Positions 15,354 to 26,155 of a stretch of 64,000 nt of DNA are shown here, piece after piece. The DNA is taken from assembly GCF_003014485.1 (NCBI RefSeq), contig NZ_PYGA01000003.1, forward strand, positions 124,001-188,000. Reading direction: 5' to 3'. The DNA is from Murinocardiopsis flavida (lineage in GTDB: Bacteria > Actinomycetota > Actinomycetes > Streptosporangiales > Streptosporangiaceae). The position numbers and the translations under genes were made by a program. Each line of letters opens with the position of its first letter. Positions within the stretch are counted from its first letter, which is position 1. Under the pieces are notes generated by a model. It did no database searches. It saw nothing but the letters and a program-made list of their open reading frames with translations, and was not told the origin of the DNA.

Positions 15354-16100
15354 ATGGCAGAAGACATCCGCGAGCCGCGTGTCGGCGACGCCTTCGGTGA
15401 GATGCCGGCCCGCTGCTGGGACAGCGGGCTGCGGCCCGGCGCGTCCTTCGAGATCATCGAGCGCGACGACGGGATGATGGCGGCGGGCGACGCGGTCCGC
15501 TACTTCCACACCGAGCAGGAGATGGCGCCACTGGAGCGCTGGGCGTGCGCGCGGGCGCACGGCCGGGTGCTGGACATCGGGTGCGGCGCGGGCCGCCACG
15601 CGGTCGCCGTGCGCGTCCGCGGCTGCGAGGTCGTGGGGCTCGACCCCTCGCCCGGCGCGGTGCGGGTCGCCCGCGAGCGCGGTGTCGACGCCGTGCCGGG
15701 AACACTGGAGGAGCCGCCCGGCGACCTGGGCGGGTTCGACACCTTCCTGCTGCTCGGCAACAACCTCGGCCTGCTCCGGAACGCCGACGCCGCGCCCGGC
15801 CTGCTCGACGGCCTGCGCCCGTTCGCGCGCCCCGGGGCGCGGATCATCGCGGCCTCGGCCGACCCCGAGGGTGAAGACGGCCTCCACCGCACCTACCACG
15901 AGTGGAACCGGCAACGGGGGCGGATGCCGGGCCAGCTGCGCTTGCGGGTGCGCGACCGCGCGCTGGCCTCGCCCTGGTTCGACTACCTGATGGCGTCATC
16001 GGCCGATCTCGCGGCGATCACCGACGGCACCGCGTGGCGGGTGGGTCACGTCGAGCACGACGGGGGCGCCTACATCGCGGTTCTGGTGCTCCGGGGGTGA
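15354..16100 (+). CDS. Class I SAM-dependent methyltransferase
   Basis: A 248-residue protein with motif I VLDIGCGAGRHAV (residues about 71-83), motif II acidic residue in VVGLDPSPGAV, and DTFLLLGNNLGLL as motif IV. It starts MAEDIREPRVGDAFGEM and has no membrane segment. The substrate is unknown. No good ribosome-binding site precedes ATG 15354, so the transcript may be short-leadered. It is divergent from the Tad operon by 168 bp and ends before two hairpins. Confidence 0.8.
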   Translation: MAEDIREPRVGDAFGEMPARCWDSGLRPGASFEIIERDDGMMAAGDAVRYFHTEQEMAPLERWACARAHGRVLDIGCGAGRHAVAVRVRGCEVVGLDPSPGAVRVARERGVDAVPGTLEEPPGDLGGFDTFLLLGNNLGLLRNADAAPGLLDGLRPFARPGARIIAASADPEGEDGLHRTYHEWNRQRGRMPGQLRLRVRDRALASPWFDYLMASSADLAAITDGTAWRVGHVEHDGGAYIAVLVLRG

Positions 16101-16210
16101 ACGGCGCCGCCGGAGCGGGCGCCGCGGCGCGTGGGCGGGCCGGGCCCGCCGGGCCTCTCGGCGCCGGTCGCCGCAGGCGGACGCGGCGCCGAGAGGGCGG
16201 GAAAGGAACG

Positions 16211-16242
16211 ACGGCCCCCGCCGGGGGGATGGCGGGGGCCGT
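16211..16242 (+). terminator. Terminator after the methyltransferase gene
   Basis: A perfect 12-bp stem ACGGCCCCCGCC (16211-16222) / GGCGGGGGCCGT (16231-16242) with an 8-nt loop, followed by CTTACGTT. An additional imperfect stem lies just upstream (16152-16197). Confidence 0.7.
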
Positions 16243-16250
16243 CTTACGTT

Positions 16251-16282
16251 CCGGCTCCGGGGGGGTAGAGCCGGCTCGTTTT
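16251..16282 (+). terminator. Second terminator with U-tract
   Basis: CCGGCTC (16251-16257) pairs with GAGCCGG (16268-16274) and is followed by CTCGTTTT. Together with the hairpin at 16211 it makes a tandem terminator. Confidence 0.55.
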
Positions 16283-16672
16283 CCATTAGGGGTTCTGAGT
16301 AGGCGCACCTGCGAGTCTCGGGGGCGGCGTTCGACGGAGTACCAGGGGAACACTACGGGGATCGCGCCCGCCTGTGCAGCTCCGGGGGAGGAGCTCGGCC
16401 TGAGCCCAAGGCGCGCCGGGTCGAGGTAACTCGGCTAATACGCAACGTTACCATGGTGATTTGCGGGTCAAGTCGAAATTGGTGGCCTCGGCCCCCCTTT
16501 TCAAGTCCACCGATCAGGCGTACAAAAGAAGAAGTAAGTGGGTGAGCCCACTGGACACGGCAATCGGGTACCCACGCGGCAGTGAGCCTCGGGAGGCCCG
16601 TCCAGGCCAGGTATCCCCTGGTCGGACATACGAATTGCACGCATGATAGCCCGGTGCGACGTGTCCGCGGCG
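16283..16672 (+). ncRNA. Possible untranslated transcript ending at an orphan terminator
   Basis: No protein-coding signal is convincing in this 390-bp stretch, which has lower GC than its flanks around 16430-16560. It ends in a strong rho-independent terminator on the plus strand (16673-16720), although no plus-strand gene lies between it and the tandem terminator at 16211-16282. An inverted repeat GGTAAC (16425-16430) / GTTACC (16447-16452) may be a regulatory site. I could not match a known RNA family; this is a proposal from the terminator alone. Confidence 0.25.
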
Positions 16673-16720
16673 GCGCCCCGGCACGACCCCTTGAGGGCCG
16701 TGCCGGGGCGCTGTTCTCTT
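16673..16720 (+). terminator. Strong orphan terminator
   Basis: GCGCCCCGGCACG (16673-16685) pairs perfectly with CGTGCCGGGGCGC (16699-16711) and is followed by TGTTCTCTTT, a U-rich tail on the plus strand. On the minus strand no U-tract follows. Confidence 0.65.
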
Positions 16721-16876
16721 TGCCGCGCCAATCACTCCATTCGCATGGCGTCGGCATTCGGATGTCCGAAAATTATCTGAAATGAAACGTTCGTCCGGAT
16801 GTGGCGGGCCCCAATGGCGGGCGGCGGCGCCCGCGCGCTCTCCCGCTGCCGCGGCCATTCTCCGGAATGGCGGAGT
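16721..16876. other. Short spacer before the Fic-like gene
   Basis: No gene or recognisable site. Confidence 0.3.
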
Positions 16877-17677
16877 TCACCCGCGCTTCAGCGCCTCGCA
16901 GGTCGCGAGCGAGTCGCGGGCGCCCGCCGTCACCGCGCGGCAGCAGTGCAGCACCCAGTGGGCCACTCCCTCAGGAGTGCCGCTGAGGTAGCCGCGCAGC
17001 GCGCGTCCGTACTCGTCGCGCGCGGCCTCGTGCCCGAGCTCGACGGGCACCAGGCCCTTGGGGTCGAGCCCGCGGTCGACGAGGGTCAGCCGCGCCGCGG
17101 CACGCGCGATGAGGCCGTCGCCCCATCCGAACGGACGCAGGGCGAGCAGTTCACCGTGCACGATGGCGCTCACGACCAGCGCCGGCACGGTCCCCTCGGC
17201 GCCGAGCAGGGTGTCGAGCGCCCCGAGCCGCGCCGCGACCACCCCGGGCTCCGGCGGCGCCCCGATATTGAGCGGGTCCGCCGCCGGTTCGCCGTCGGAG
17301 CGCGGCCGTCCGAGGGACTCCGCCGGCACTGCGTCGGCGGCCGCCAGCGCGTGCAGCCGCGCGAGCACCTGGCGGGGCGCCGACGCCCAGATGGGCACCA
17401 GGGTCCCGATCTCACCGGAGACGCGCAGCGCGCCCGAGATGCGGGGGTCGTCGGAGTGCGCGGAGCGGACCTGCTCAAGGGAGGCGTCGGCGCCTTCCAG
17501 GACGGCCGAGGCGCTCGCCCCGCGCAGCGCCGACTCCATCGAGACGTCGGAGCTGCGCCGCCGCAGGACGCGGTGCCCGAGCAGGCGGTCGACGATGGTG
17601 CGCGTCTCCTCGACGGCGTCGCCGACACCGGGGAGTTCGGCGATCCGGCGCAGCGGATCAGAGGTCACGGCGTTCAC
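16877..17677 (-). CDS. Fic-like protein with degenerate active site
   Basis: A 266-residue protein. Residues 57-62 read SAVLEG, an exact fit to the Fic inhibitory motif (S/T)xxxE(G/N), and residues 171-182 read [12 protein letters not shown], which lines up with the Fic catalytic loop HPFx(D/E)GNGRxxR. The catalytic His is replaced by Arg and the Asn by Asp, while Pro-Phe, the Gly residues and the distal Arg are kept; an upstream VHGELLAL keeps the helix pattern. Fic proteins transfer AMP from ATP to target proteins; this one is probably altered or inactive in that reaction. Start GTG 17677 or 17668. It is divergent from acs, and I believe it is a regular acs neighbour in actinobacteria. Confidence 0.65.
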   Translation of the reverse strand: MNAVTSDPLRRIAELPGVGDAVEETRTIVDRLLGHRVLRRRSSDVSMESALRGASASAVLEGADASLEQVRSAHSDDPRISGALRVSGEIGTLVPIWASAPRQVLARLHALAAADAVPAESLGRPRSDGEPAADPLNIGAPPEPGVVAARLGALDTLLGAEGTVPALVVSAIVHGELLALRPFGWGDGLIARAAARLTLVDRGLDPKGLVPVELGHEAARDEYGRALRGYLSGTPEGVAHWVLHCCRAVTAGARDSLATCEALKRG

Positions 17678-17851
17678 ACCCCCCGACACTACGCGCGGGT
17701 AACACCGTGCGGAGCGCAACCCCCACTTGTGACCAGTGCCATCCGCCTGATGGAGTGTTTCCGAGCACAGGAACGATCCGGTGGCGATGCACGCGACCCG
17801 CCCCCAGGGCGCGGACCACGTCGCGGAGCAGATCGAGTTAAGGAGCACACA

Positions 17852-19828
17852 GTGGCTGAGACTCCCCAGGAGCCGGGACACGAGGCATTGTCCAACCTTC
17901 TTCAGGAGTCGCGTAGTTTCCCCCCTCCTGCTGATCTGGCCGCCAACGCCAACGTCACGGCCGATGCGTACGACGAGGCGGCGGCCGACCCGCAGGCGTT
18001 CTGGGAGAAGCAGGCGCACCGGCTCGACTGGTCCCGCCAGTGGGACAGCGTCCTCGAATGGAAGCCCCCGTTCGCCAAGTGGTTCGACGGCGGCACCCTG
18101 AACGCGTCGGTCAACTGCGTCGACCGGCACGTCGCCGCCGGCCGCGGCGACAAGGTGGCCTACTACTGGGAGGGCGAGCCGGGCGACACCCGGACCATCA
18201 CCTACGCCCAGCTCAAGGACGAGGTCTGCAAGACGGCGAACGCCCTCCTGCAACTCGGTGTCACCAAGGGCGACCGCGTCGCCATCTACATGCCGATGAT
18301 CCCCGAGACGGTCATCGCCATGCTCGCGTGCGCCCGCATCGGCGCGCCGCACATGGTGGTGTTCGGCGGGTTCTCCGTCGACGCGCTGGGCAGCCGGCTC
18401 GACGACAGCGCGGCGAAGGTGGTCGTCACGGCCGACGGCGGGTACCGCCGAGGCAAGGCCAGCGGGCTGAAGTCCGCTGTGGACGAAGCCGTGCGCGACC
18501 GCCCCGCGGTCGAGCACGTCCTGGTGGTCCGGCGCACCGGCCAGGAGGTCGAGTGGACCGAGGGCCGCGACGTGTGGTGGCACGAGGCCGTCGACGCCCA
18601 GAGCCCCGAGCACGAGGCCGAGCCGCACGACGCCGAGCACCCGCTGTACATCATGTACACCAGCGGCACCACGGCCAAGCCCAAGGGCATCCTGCACACC
18701 ACCGGCGGCTACCTCACCCAGGTCTCCTACACGCACTGGGCGGTGTTCGACCTCAAGGCCGAGACCGACGTGTTCTGGACGGCGGCCGACATCGGCTGGG
18801 TCACCGGGCACTCCTACATCGTGTACGGGCCGCTCTCCAACGGCGCCACCTCCGTCATGTACGAGGGCACCCCCGACACCCCGCACAAGGGGCGGTTCTG
18901 GGAGGTCGTGCAGAAGTACGGGGTGACCATCGCCTACATGGCGCCCACCGCCATCCGCACCTTCATGAAGTGGGGCGACGACATCCCCGCCCAGTACGAC
19001 ATGTCGACCCTGCGGATCCTCGGATCGGTCGGTGAGCCGATCAACCCCGAGGCGTACATGTGGTACCGCAAGCACATCGGCGGCGACCGGGCCGCGGTGG
19101 TCGACACCTGGTGGCAGACGGAGACCGGCGCCATCATGGTCTCGCCGCTGCCGGGCGTCACCGCGGGCAAGCCCGGGGCGGCCATGCGGCCCCTCCCCGG
19201 CATCGGCGCCGACGTCGTCGACGACGAAGGCGTGTCCGTGCCCGACGGCGGGGGCGGGTTCATGGTCGTCCGCGAGCCGTGGCCGTCGATGCTGCGCGGC
19301 ATCTGGGGCGACCCCCAGCGCTACAAGGACACCTACTGGTCGCGCTTTGCCGACCTGTACTTCGCCGGCGACGGCGCAAAGCGCGACCAGGACGGCGACC
19401 TCTGGCTGCTCGGCCGGGTCGACGACGTGATGCTGGTGTCGGGGCACAACATCTCCACCACCGAGGTGGAGTCCGCCCTGGTGTCGCACCCCAAGATCGC
19501 CGAGTCGGCGGTCGTGGGCGCCACCGACCCGGTCACCGGCCAGGCCATCGTCGCCTTCGTGATCCTGCGCGGATCAGCGGGCGACGGCGGCGCTGATCTC
19601 GTCAAGGAGCTGCGCGACCACGTCGCCGGCTCGCTCGGCGCCATCGCCAAGCCGCGCCAGATCATGGTCGTCCCGGAACTGCCGAAGACCCGGTCCGGCA
19701 AGATCATGCGCCGCCTGCTGCGCGACGTCGCCGAGCACCGCGCCCTCGGCGACGTCTCCACCCTGACCGACTCCTCGGTCATGGACGTCATCTCGGCGAA
19801 GCTGCCCGACGCCAAGGGCGACGAGTAG
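17852..19828 (+). CDS. acsA: Acetyl-CoA synthetase
   Basis: A 658-residue AMP-forming acetate-CoA ligase, the normal size. It shows the adenylation motif [22 protein letters not shown], the hinge region [18 protein letters not shown], and the C-terminal [11 protein letters not shown] with the Lys that forms the acetyl-adenylate and is the target of regulatory acetylation. It activates acetate (and probably propionate) for the TCA and glyoxylate cycles. GTG 17852 has AAGGAG 7 nt upstream. A TGTGA half-site near 17726 may be relevant to the CRP encoded at 380-1063, but the other half is poor. Confidence 0.97.
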   Translation: MAETPQEPGHEALSNLLQESRSFPPPADLAANANVTADAYDEAAADPQAFWEKQAHRLDWSRQWDSVLEWKPPFAKWFDGGTLNASVNCVDRHVAAGRGDKVAYYWEGEPGDTRTITYAQLKDEVCKTANALLQLGVTKGDRVAIYMPMIPETVIAMLACARIGAPHMVVFGGFSVDALGSRLDDSAAKVVVTADGGYRRGKASGLKSAVDEAVRDRPAVEHVLVVRRTGQEVEWTEGRDVWWHEAVDAQSPEHEAEPHDAEHPLYIMYTSGTTAKPKGILHTTGGYLTQVSYTHWAVFDLKAETDVFWTAADIGWVTGHSYIVYGPLSNGATSVMYEGTPDTPHKGRFWEVVQKYGVTIAYMAPTAIRTFMKWGDDIPAQYDMSTLRILGSVGEPINPEAYMWYRKHIGGDRAAVVDTWWQTETGAIMVSPLPGVTAGKPGAAMRPLPGIGADVVDDEGVSVPDGGGGFMVVREPWPSMLRGIWGDPQRYKDTYWSRFADLYFAGDGAKRDQDGDLWLLGRVDDVMLVSGHNISTTEVESALVSHPKIAESAVVGATDPVTGQAIVAFVILRGSAGDGGADLVKELRDHVAGSLGAIAKPRQIMVVPELPKTRSGKIMRRLLRDVAEHRALGDVSTLTDSSVMDVISAKLPDAKGDE

Positions 19829-19835
19829 CGGACCC

Positions 19836-19877
19836 CGCGGTGGGGCGGGTGCCGGAGCCGGCACCCGCCCCACCGCG
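19836..19877. terminator. Bidirectional terminator between acsA and GNAT gene
   Basis: A perfect 20-bp stem (CGCGGTGGGGCGGGTGCCGG and its complement) around a 2-nt centre, starting 8 bp after the acsA stop and reaching the convergent gene stop. Confidence 0.75.
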
Positions 19878-19878
19878 T

Positions 19879-20448
19879 TCACTGGTGTTCGCGCCAGGGG
19901 CGCGGGTCGCCCGCGAGGACGGCCATGGTGACCGCGTCGTGCCAGGCGCCGTCCCAGTACAGAGCGTCGCGCCGCACCCCCTCGGCCGTGAACCCGGCCT
20001 TCTCGTAGCAGCGCCGGGCGCGCGGGTTGAACGCGTACACCTCCAGTTCCAGCCGGTGCAGCCCGACCGTGTCGAAGACGTGGTCGACCACGAGCCGCAA
20101 GGCCTCGGTGCCGTGGCCGCGCCCGAGCGCGGGCCCCGCGAGCGCGATCCGGAAGCCCGCCGAGGCGTTGTGGTGGTCGAAGTCGTTGACGGCGGCGTCG
20201 CCGAGCACCGCGCCGTCGGCGGCGCGGACGACCGTCCAGTCGGCGCGGTCGTGCAGGTCCCGCCGGGTGGCCGTGAAGCGCCGCACCTCGTCCTCTGTGA
20301 ACCGCTGGTGCGTCCCCGTCAGCCGGCGGACGTCCTCGTCGGCGAACAGCGGCCAGAGGCCCGCGAAGTGGCGCTCCGCCATGGGTTCGAGGCGGATCGC
20401 GGTCCCGTGCAGTTCGGGCTGGTCGCGGAAGGCGTCGGGAGGCGTCAT
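19879..20448 (-). CDS. GNAT-family N-acetyltransferase (RimJ/RimL-like)
   Basis: A 189-residue protein with the acetyl-CoA binding stretch GPALGRGHGTEALRLVVDHVF and the C-terminal GLHRLELEVYAFNPRARRCYEKAGF, both typical of RimJ/RimL-type acetyltransferases that modify protein N-termini or small amines. ATG 20448 is chosen because family similarity starts soon after it; ATG 20484 upstream is in frame. Target not predictable. Confidence 0.82.
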   Translation of the reverse strand: MTPPDAFRDQPELHGTAIRLEPMAERHFAGLWPLFADEDVRRLTGTHQRFTEDEVRRFTATRRDLHDRADWTVVRAADGAVLGDAAVNDFDHHNASAGFRIALAGPALGRGHGTEALRLVVDHVFDTVGLHRLELEVYAFNPRARRCYEKAGFTAEGVRRDALYWDGAWHDAVTMAVLAGDPRPWREHQ

Positions 20449-20627
20449 GCGCGCAGTCAAGCACCCGGGCGGCCGGCCTGCCACACGGGGCCGGTCCGGT
20501 TCGCGGCCCGCTCCGCCGCCGCCGCGCCGCTGTGCGCCCCGCCGGGTCGGCGGCCCCTTCCGGGGTGAATGTGGAAGGATGCGTCAGACTGCGGAAACCA
20601 CTGCCCGAATTGAAGGGAGCCACCTCG

Positions 20628-21068
20628 ATGCCTGAGACGGAATCGGGTGGCCGGCGGTTCGAGGACGTCGAGCACTCACTCGGCCAACTCGTCGCCGAAG
20701 CCACCGGCGATATGTCGCGCCTGGTCCGCTTGGAGCTGGAGCTCGCCAAGCTGGAGCTCGCGCACGATGCGAAGCAGGTCGCCAAGGGCTCGGGGATGCT
20801 CGTGGGCGCCGCTGTCGTCGGGCACCTGGTGCTGATCCTCGCCTCGGTCACCATCGGGTTCGGCCTGGTCGCCCTCGGCCTGTCGCATTGGCTCTCCTTC
20901 CTGATCGTCACGGTCTTCTACCTGCTCATCGCGCTCGTCCTGGCGCTGCTCGGCCGCCGCCAGTTCCGGAAGTTGCAGGGCCTGCCGCGCACCAACCAGA
21001 CCGTCTCCTCGTCCCTCGCCGTACTGCGCCGCGACGAGCCGGGATCCGCGGTCGACACCACGCCTTAG
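20628..21068 (+). CDS. DUF1469 (phage-holin-superfamily III) membrane protein
   Basis: A 146-residue protein with an amphipathic charged N-terminus (SHLVRLELELAKLELAHDAKQ-like repeat of Leu and Glu), two adjacent membrane helices (about 55-80 and 85-108) and a basic C-terminus. This is the actinobacterial DUF1469 family (compare Rv3669). Function is not established; it is often found beside acs and an epoxide-hydrolase-like gene, as here. ATG 20628 has AAGGGAG upstream. The next gene starts at the base after its stop, so the two are translationally coupled. Confidence 0.82.
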   Translation: MPETESGGRRFEDVEHSLGQLVAEATGDMSRLVRLELELAKLELAHDAKQVAKGSGMLVGAAVVGHLVLILASVTIGFGLVALGLSHWLSFLIVTVFYLLIALVLALLGRRQFRKLQGLPRTNQTVSSSLAVLRRDEPGSAVDTTP

Positions 21069-22037
21069 GTGGCGGCTCGGGTGACCCCCGCGGTCCCCGA
21101 GGTGCTCCTCGGGGGCGGCGGCCCGAACGGGGCGGCGATGCCGGAGGACCGCGAGGCGCTGATCCCCGGCCCGTGGGCGCACCGCTCGGTGAGCGCGGCG
21201 GGCACCCGGTTCCACGTCGCCGAGGCCGGTGAGGGCCCGCTGGTCCTCCTGCTGCACGGGTTCCCGCAGTTCTGGTGGGCGTGGCGGCACCAGCTGCCCG
21301 TGCTGGCGCGCGCCGGGTACCGCGCGGTGGCCGTCGACCTGCGCGGCTACGGCGCGAGCGACAAGCCCCCGCGCGGGTACGACCTCATCACGCTCGCCGG
21401 CGACACCGCGGGCCTGATCCGGGCGCTGGGCGAGGCCCGCGCGACCATCGTGGGGCACGGGGTCGGCGGCCTGGTCGGCTGGACGGCGGCCCGGTACTTC
21501 CCCGGCGCGGTGCGGCGCCTGGCGGTGCTCTCGATGCCGCATCCGCTGCGGTTGCGCTCGGCGGTGCTCGGCAGGGGCACCGCTCTCGCGCACCTGGCGG
21601 GGGCGCAGGTGCCGGTACTGCCGGAGCGCCGGCTGCTGGCCGACGGCGCGGCGCGCGTCGGCGGGCTGCTGCGGGCGTGGTCGGCGCCGGGGTGGCCCGA
21701 CCCCGAGACGGAACAGACCTTCCGCGACGCCTTCAGCGTCCCCGGGACCGCCCACTGCTCCCTGGAGTACCTCCGCTGGCTGGTGCGCTCCCAGGCGCGC
21801 CCCGACGGGCACCGCTACATGCTGCGGATGAGCGGCGCGCTCACCCAGCCGGTGCTGCACCTGCACGGCGGGCTCGACCCGCTGCTGCCGCCCGCAGCGG
21901 CGCGCGGGTCGGGCCGCTACGCGCGGGGCCCGTACCGCTGGGAGCCGGTCGAGGGCGCCGGGCACTTCCCGCACGAGGAGCGGCCGGAGAGGGTGGCCGC
22001 GCTGCTGCTGGACTGGTTGCACGAGGATGGGTCATGA
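21069..22037 (+). CDS. Epoxide-hydrolase-like alpha/beta hydrolase lacking the usual nucleophile
   Basis: A 322-residue alpha/beta-hydrolase protein, in the place of EphE (Rv3670). The oxyanion-hole region LLHGFPQFWWAWRHQLP and VDLRGYGASDKP are typical of epoxide hydrolases, and the acid Asp in HGGLDPLLP and the His in GAGHFPHEE are present. The nucleophile elbow reads GHGVGG: position 131 is Gly, where epoxide hydrolases carry Asp and esterases Ser. Hydrolase chemistry by the standard route is therefore doubtful. GTG 21069 directly follows the DUF1469 stop. Confidence 0.82.
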   Translation: MAARVTPAVPEVLLGGGGPNGAAMPEDREALIPGPWAHRSVSAAGTRFHVAEAGEGPLVLLLHGFPQFWWAWRHQLPVLARAGYRAVAVDLRGYGASDKPPRGYDLITLAGDTAGLIRALGEARATIVGHGVGGLVGWTAARYFPGAVRRLAVLSMPHPLRLRSAVLGRGTALAHLAGAQVPVLPERRLLADGAARVGGLLRAWSAPGWPDPETEQTFRDAFSVPGTAHCSLEYLRWLVRSQARPDGHRYMLRMSGALTQPVLHLHGGLDPLLPPAAARGSGRYARGPYRWEPVEGAGHFPHEERPERVAALLLDWLHEDGS

Positions 22038-22069
22038 GAGCCGACCGGACGACGTGAGAGTGGGGCACC

Positions 22070-22573
22070 GTGGACGCTGAGGGTGCGGCGGGCAGCGCCG
22101 CAAGGGACCGCGACCCGAGTGGTCGAGCGCAGAACCAGCGGCCGCGCGACCGCCTCGGCCGCCCGCTGCCGCACGGCGCGGAGGGTGTGCCGCGCATCCC
22201 CGACGACGCCGTGTTCACGCCGCAGGAGGGGCTCGCCAGGGCGCAGGAGCTGCTGGACGACGGCTACGCCTTCCACGCCCACGAGGTCCTGGAGGCGGTG
22301 TGGAAGGCGGCGCCGGAGTCGGAGCGGGAGATGTGGCGCGGGCTCGCCCAGGTCGCCGTGGGCCTCACCCACGCCCAGCGCGGCAACGCCGAGGGCGCCG
22401 CCCGGCTGCTGCGCCGCGGGGCCGACCGGATCTCCGACTACGGTGCGGGCGCCCCCCACGGGGTGGACGTGCTCGGGGTCGCCGCTGCCGGCCGGGAGGC
22501 CGCCGCTGCGGTCGAGGGCGCACCGGGCGCGGCCGTCGACCCGGCGCGGATCCGGCTGCGCCGCGCCGGCTGA
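22070..22573 (+). CDS. DUF309 family protein
   Basis: A 167-residue protein with a disordered 45-residue N-terminus and an all-helical DUF309 domain, marked by HAHEVLEAVWKAAPESEREMWRGLAQ and AVGLTHAQRGN. The conserved His-Glu pair and Trp are present. The family has a metal-binding-like arrangement of His/Glu but no established activity. GTG start at 22070, 32 bp after the hydrolase; part of the same unit. Confidence 0.8.
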   Translation: MDAEGAAGSAARDRDPSGRAQNQRPRDRLGRPLPHGAEGVPRIPDDAVFTPQEGLARAQELLDDGYAFHAHEVLEAVWKAAPESEREMWRGLAQVAVGLTHAQRGNAEGAARLLRRGADRISDYGAGAPHGVDVLGVAAAGREAAAAVEGAPGAAVDPARIRLRRAG

Positions 22574-23017
22574 CAGGCTCCGGCCTGCGGCGACACCGGG
22601 CGGCGGTGTGAATTCCTGTGCCGCGGATCGGTCCCGTTCAGCCGCGTCCCTATGGTAGGCGCGCGTACGGTTTGCCATCGTCCACCATTTTCTGGGTGAA
22701 TTGCGGCTTTTGTTGTTTTCTGTCGCCTTTTTTAGATCACCATGCGGTCACATATCGGCGTGCGCCTGGGGAAAACTGTGATCCGCTCTCACGTTCGCTT
22801 CCCGTCCTGCGTAGAATCCCCGGCACGCCTGGACTGAGGTGTGTCGGGTTCCCCACATTCGGGAACCGCTCACATTTCGGCCCTGGTACATCGAACAGGT
22901 CAGTGGTGGCACCCCCAATGACCCTGCTTCACGCGCCCTCGGGACACCCCTAACGGGCGATCCTCACGGGGGCGTGTCGGCATGCGGGGCCGGACGTGCC
23001 TTCTCAAGGAGGACGGA
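22574..23017. other. Long leader/promoter region of hppA
   Basis: 444 bp without a gene. Short hairpins (CAGGC-TCC-GGCCTG at the left) may end the DUF309 transcript. Between about 22690 and 22760 the sequence is T-rich (TTTTGTTGTTTTCTG, CCTTTTTTAG) and unlike the surroundings, so the promoter is likely there and the 5' leader would be long. I could not recognise a riboswitch. Confidence 0.4.
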
Positions 23018-25465
<2,448 letters not shown>

Positions 25466-25479
25466 CCCTCCCCCTGGAC

Positions 25480-25512
25480 GGCGGCGCTCGGGCTACCGGC
25501 CCGGGCGCCGCC
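25480..25512 (+). terminator. Terminator of hppA
   Basis: A 14-bp stem GGCGGCGCTCGGGC / GCCCGGGCGCCGCC with one mismatch and a 5-nt loop, 14 bp after the stop. Confidence 0.65.
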
Positions 25513-25570
25513 GCTGCGTTGATGGCCCTAGGCTGGTCGCGTCGGTGCCAACCGTGGTCGAGGGGGCCAG

Positions 25571-25663
25571 ATGTCGGGGTTGAAAGGGCTCGCCGTCATC
25601 CTCGGGGTGATGGTCGCGTTCATGGCGGTAATCGCAGTGGTCGCCACGGTGCTGTCGCCATGA
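25571..25663 (+). CDS. 30-residue single-span membrane peptide
   Basis: MSGLKGLAVILGVMVAFMAV continues as one hydrophobic helix to SP at the end: 30 residues, almost wholly a membrane span with Lys5 as the only charge. GAGGGGG lies 4 nt upstream of ATG, and its stop overlaps the ATG of sixA (ATGA), so the two genes are translationally coupled. It could tether or regulate a membrane process, or serve only to couple translation. No family is recognised. Confidence 0.55.
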   Translation: MSGLKGLAVILGVMVAFMAVIAVVATVLSP

Positions 25664-26133
25664 CGCGCCGGCTGGTCGTGCTGCGGCACGCGCAGGCGGA
25701 GCTCGGCGTCGGCCGCCCCGACCACGAGCGCGCGCTGACCGGCACCGGCCGGTCGCAGGCGGCGGAGGCCGGCGCCTCGCTGGCGCGCGCCGGGCTCGTC
25801 CCCGACCACGTCATCTGCTCCAGCGCGCGGCGCACCCGCCAGACCCTCGACCTCGCGCTCGGCGAACTGCCCGCGACCCCCTCGGTCGACTACTCCGACG
25901 CCGCGTACTCCGCCGGTGTCGACGACATCTTCGCGCTCGTCTCGGCGGTCGACCCCGACGTGTCGACCCTGCTCGTCGTGGGCCACAATCCCACGGTCGC
26001 GCAACTCGCCGCGGCGTTCACCGGCGACGGCACGCTCCTGGCGTTCCCGCCCGCCGCGGCGGCGGTGGCCGAGCTCGACGTCGAATGGCTGTACGCCGCC
26101 CCGGGCACCGGCACCGGCCGGCTGCTCGGCTGA
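25660..26133 (+). CDS. sixA: SixA-type histidine phosphatase
   Basis: A 157-residue phosphohistidine phosphatase with the RHA signature (VVLRHAQAEL, catalytic His) and the second motif VVGHNPTVAQLA, plus CSSARRTRQT. SixA proteins remove phosphate from His residues of phosphotransfer proteins; actinobacterial members have few known targets. The start is fixed by the ATGA overlap with the small membrane peptide gene. It is convergent with serB, with 22 bp between stops. Confidence 0.9.
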   Translation: MTRRLVVLRHAQAELGVGRPDHERALTGTGRSQAAEAGASLARAGLVPDHVICSSARRTRQTLDLALGELPATPSVDYSDAAYSAGVDDIFALVSAVDPDVSTLLVVGHNPTVAQLAAAFTGDGTLLAFPPAAAAVAELDVEWLYAAPGTGTGRLLG

Positions 26134-26155
26134 CAACCGGCCGCACGGCCGTCGA

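Noticed and set aside
16300..16670. A tRNA, tmRNA or SRP RNA gene in the empty region
   Set aside because: I looked for the T-loop and other conserved sequences and found none.
17720..17745. A CRP site in front of acsA
   Set aside because: Only one TGTGA half-site is good; the other half does not match.
16877..19489. An 870-codon minus-strand frame covering the Fic-like gene and the acsA antisense
   Set aside because: Only the part below 17677 codes for a real protein; the rest mirrors acsA.
22574..23017. A riboswitch in the hppA leader
   Set aside because: No conserved core of the riboswitches I can recall could be found.
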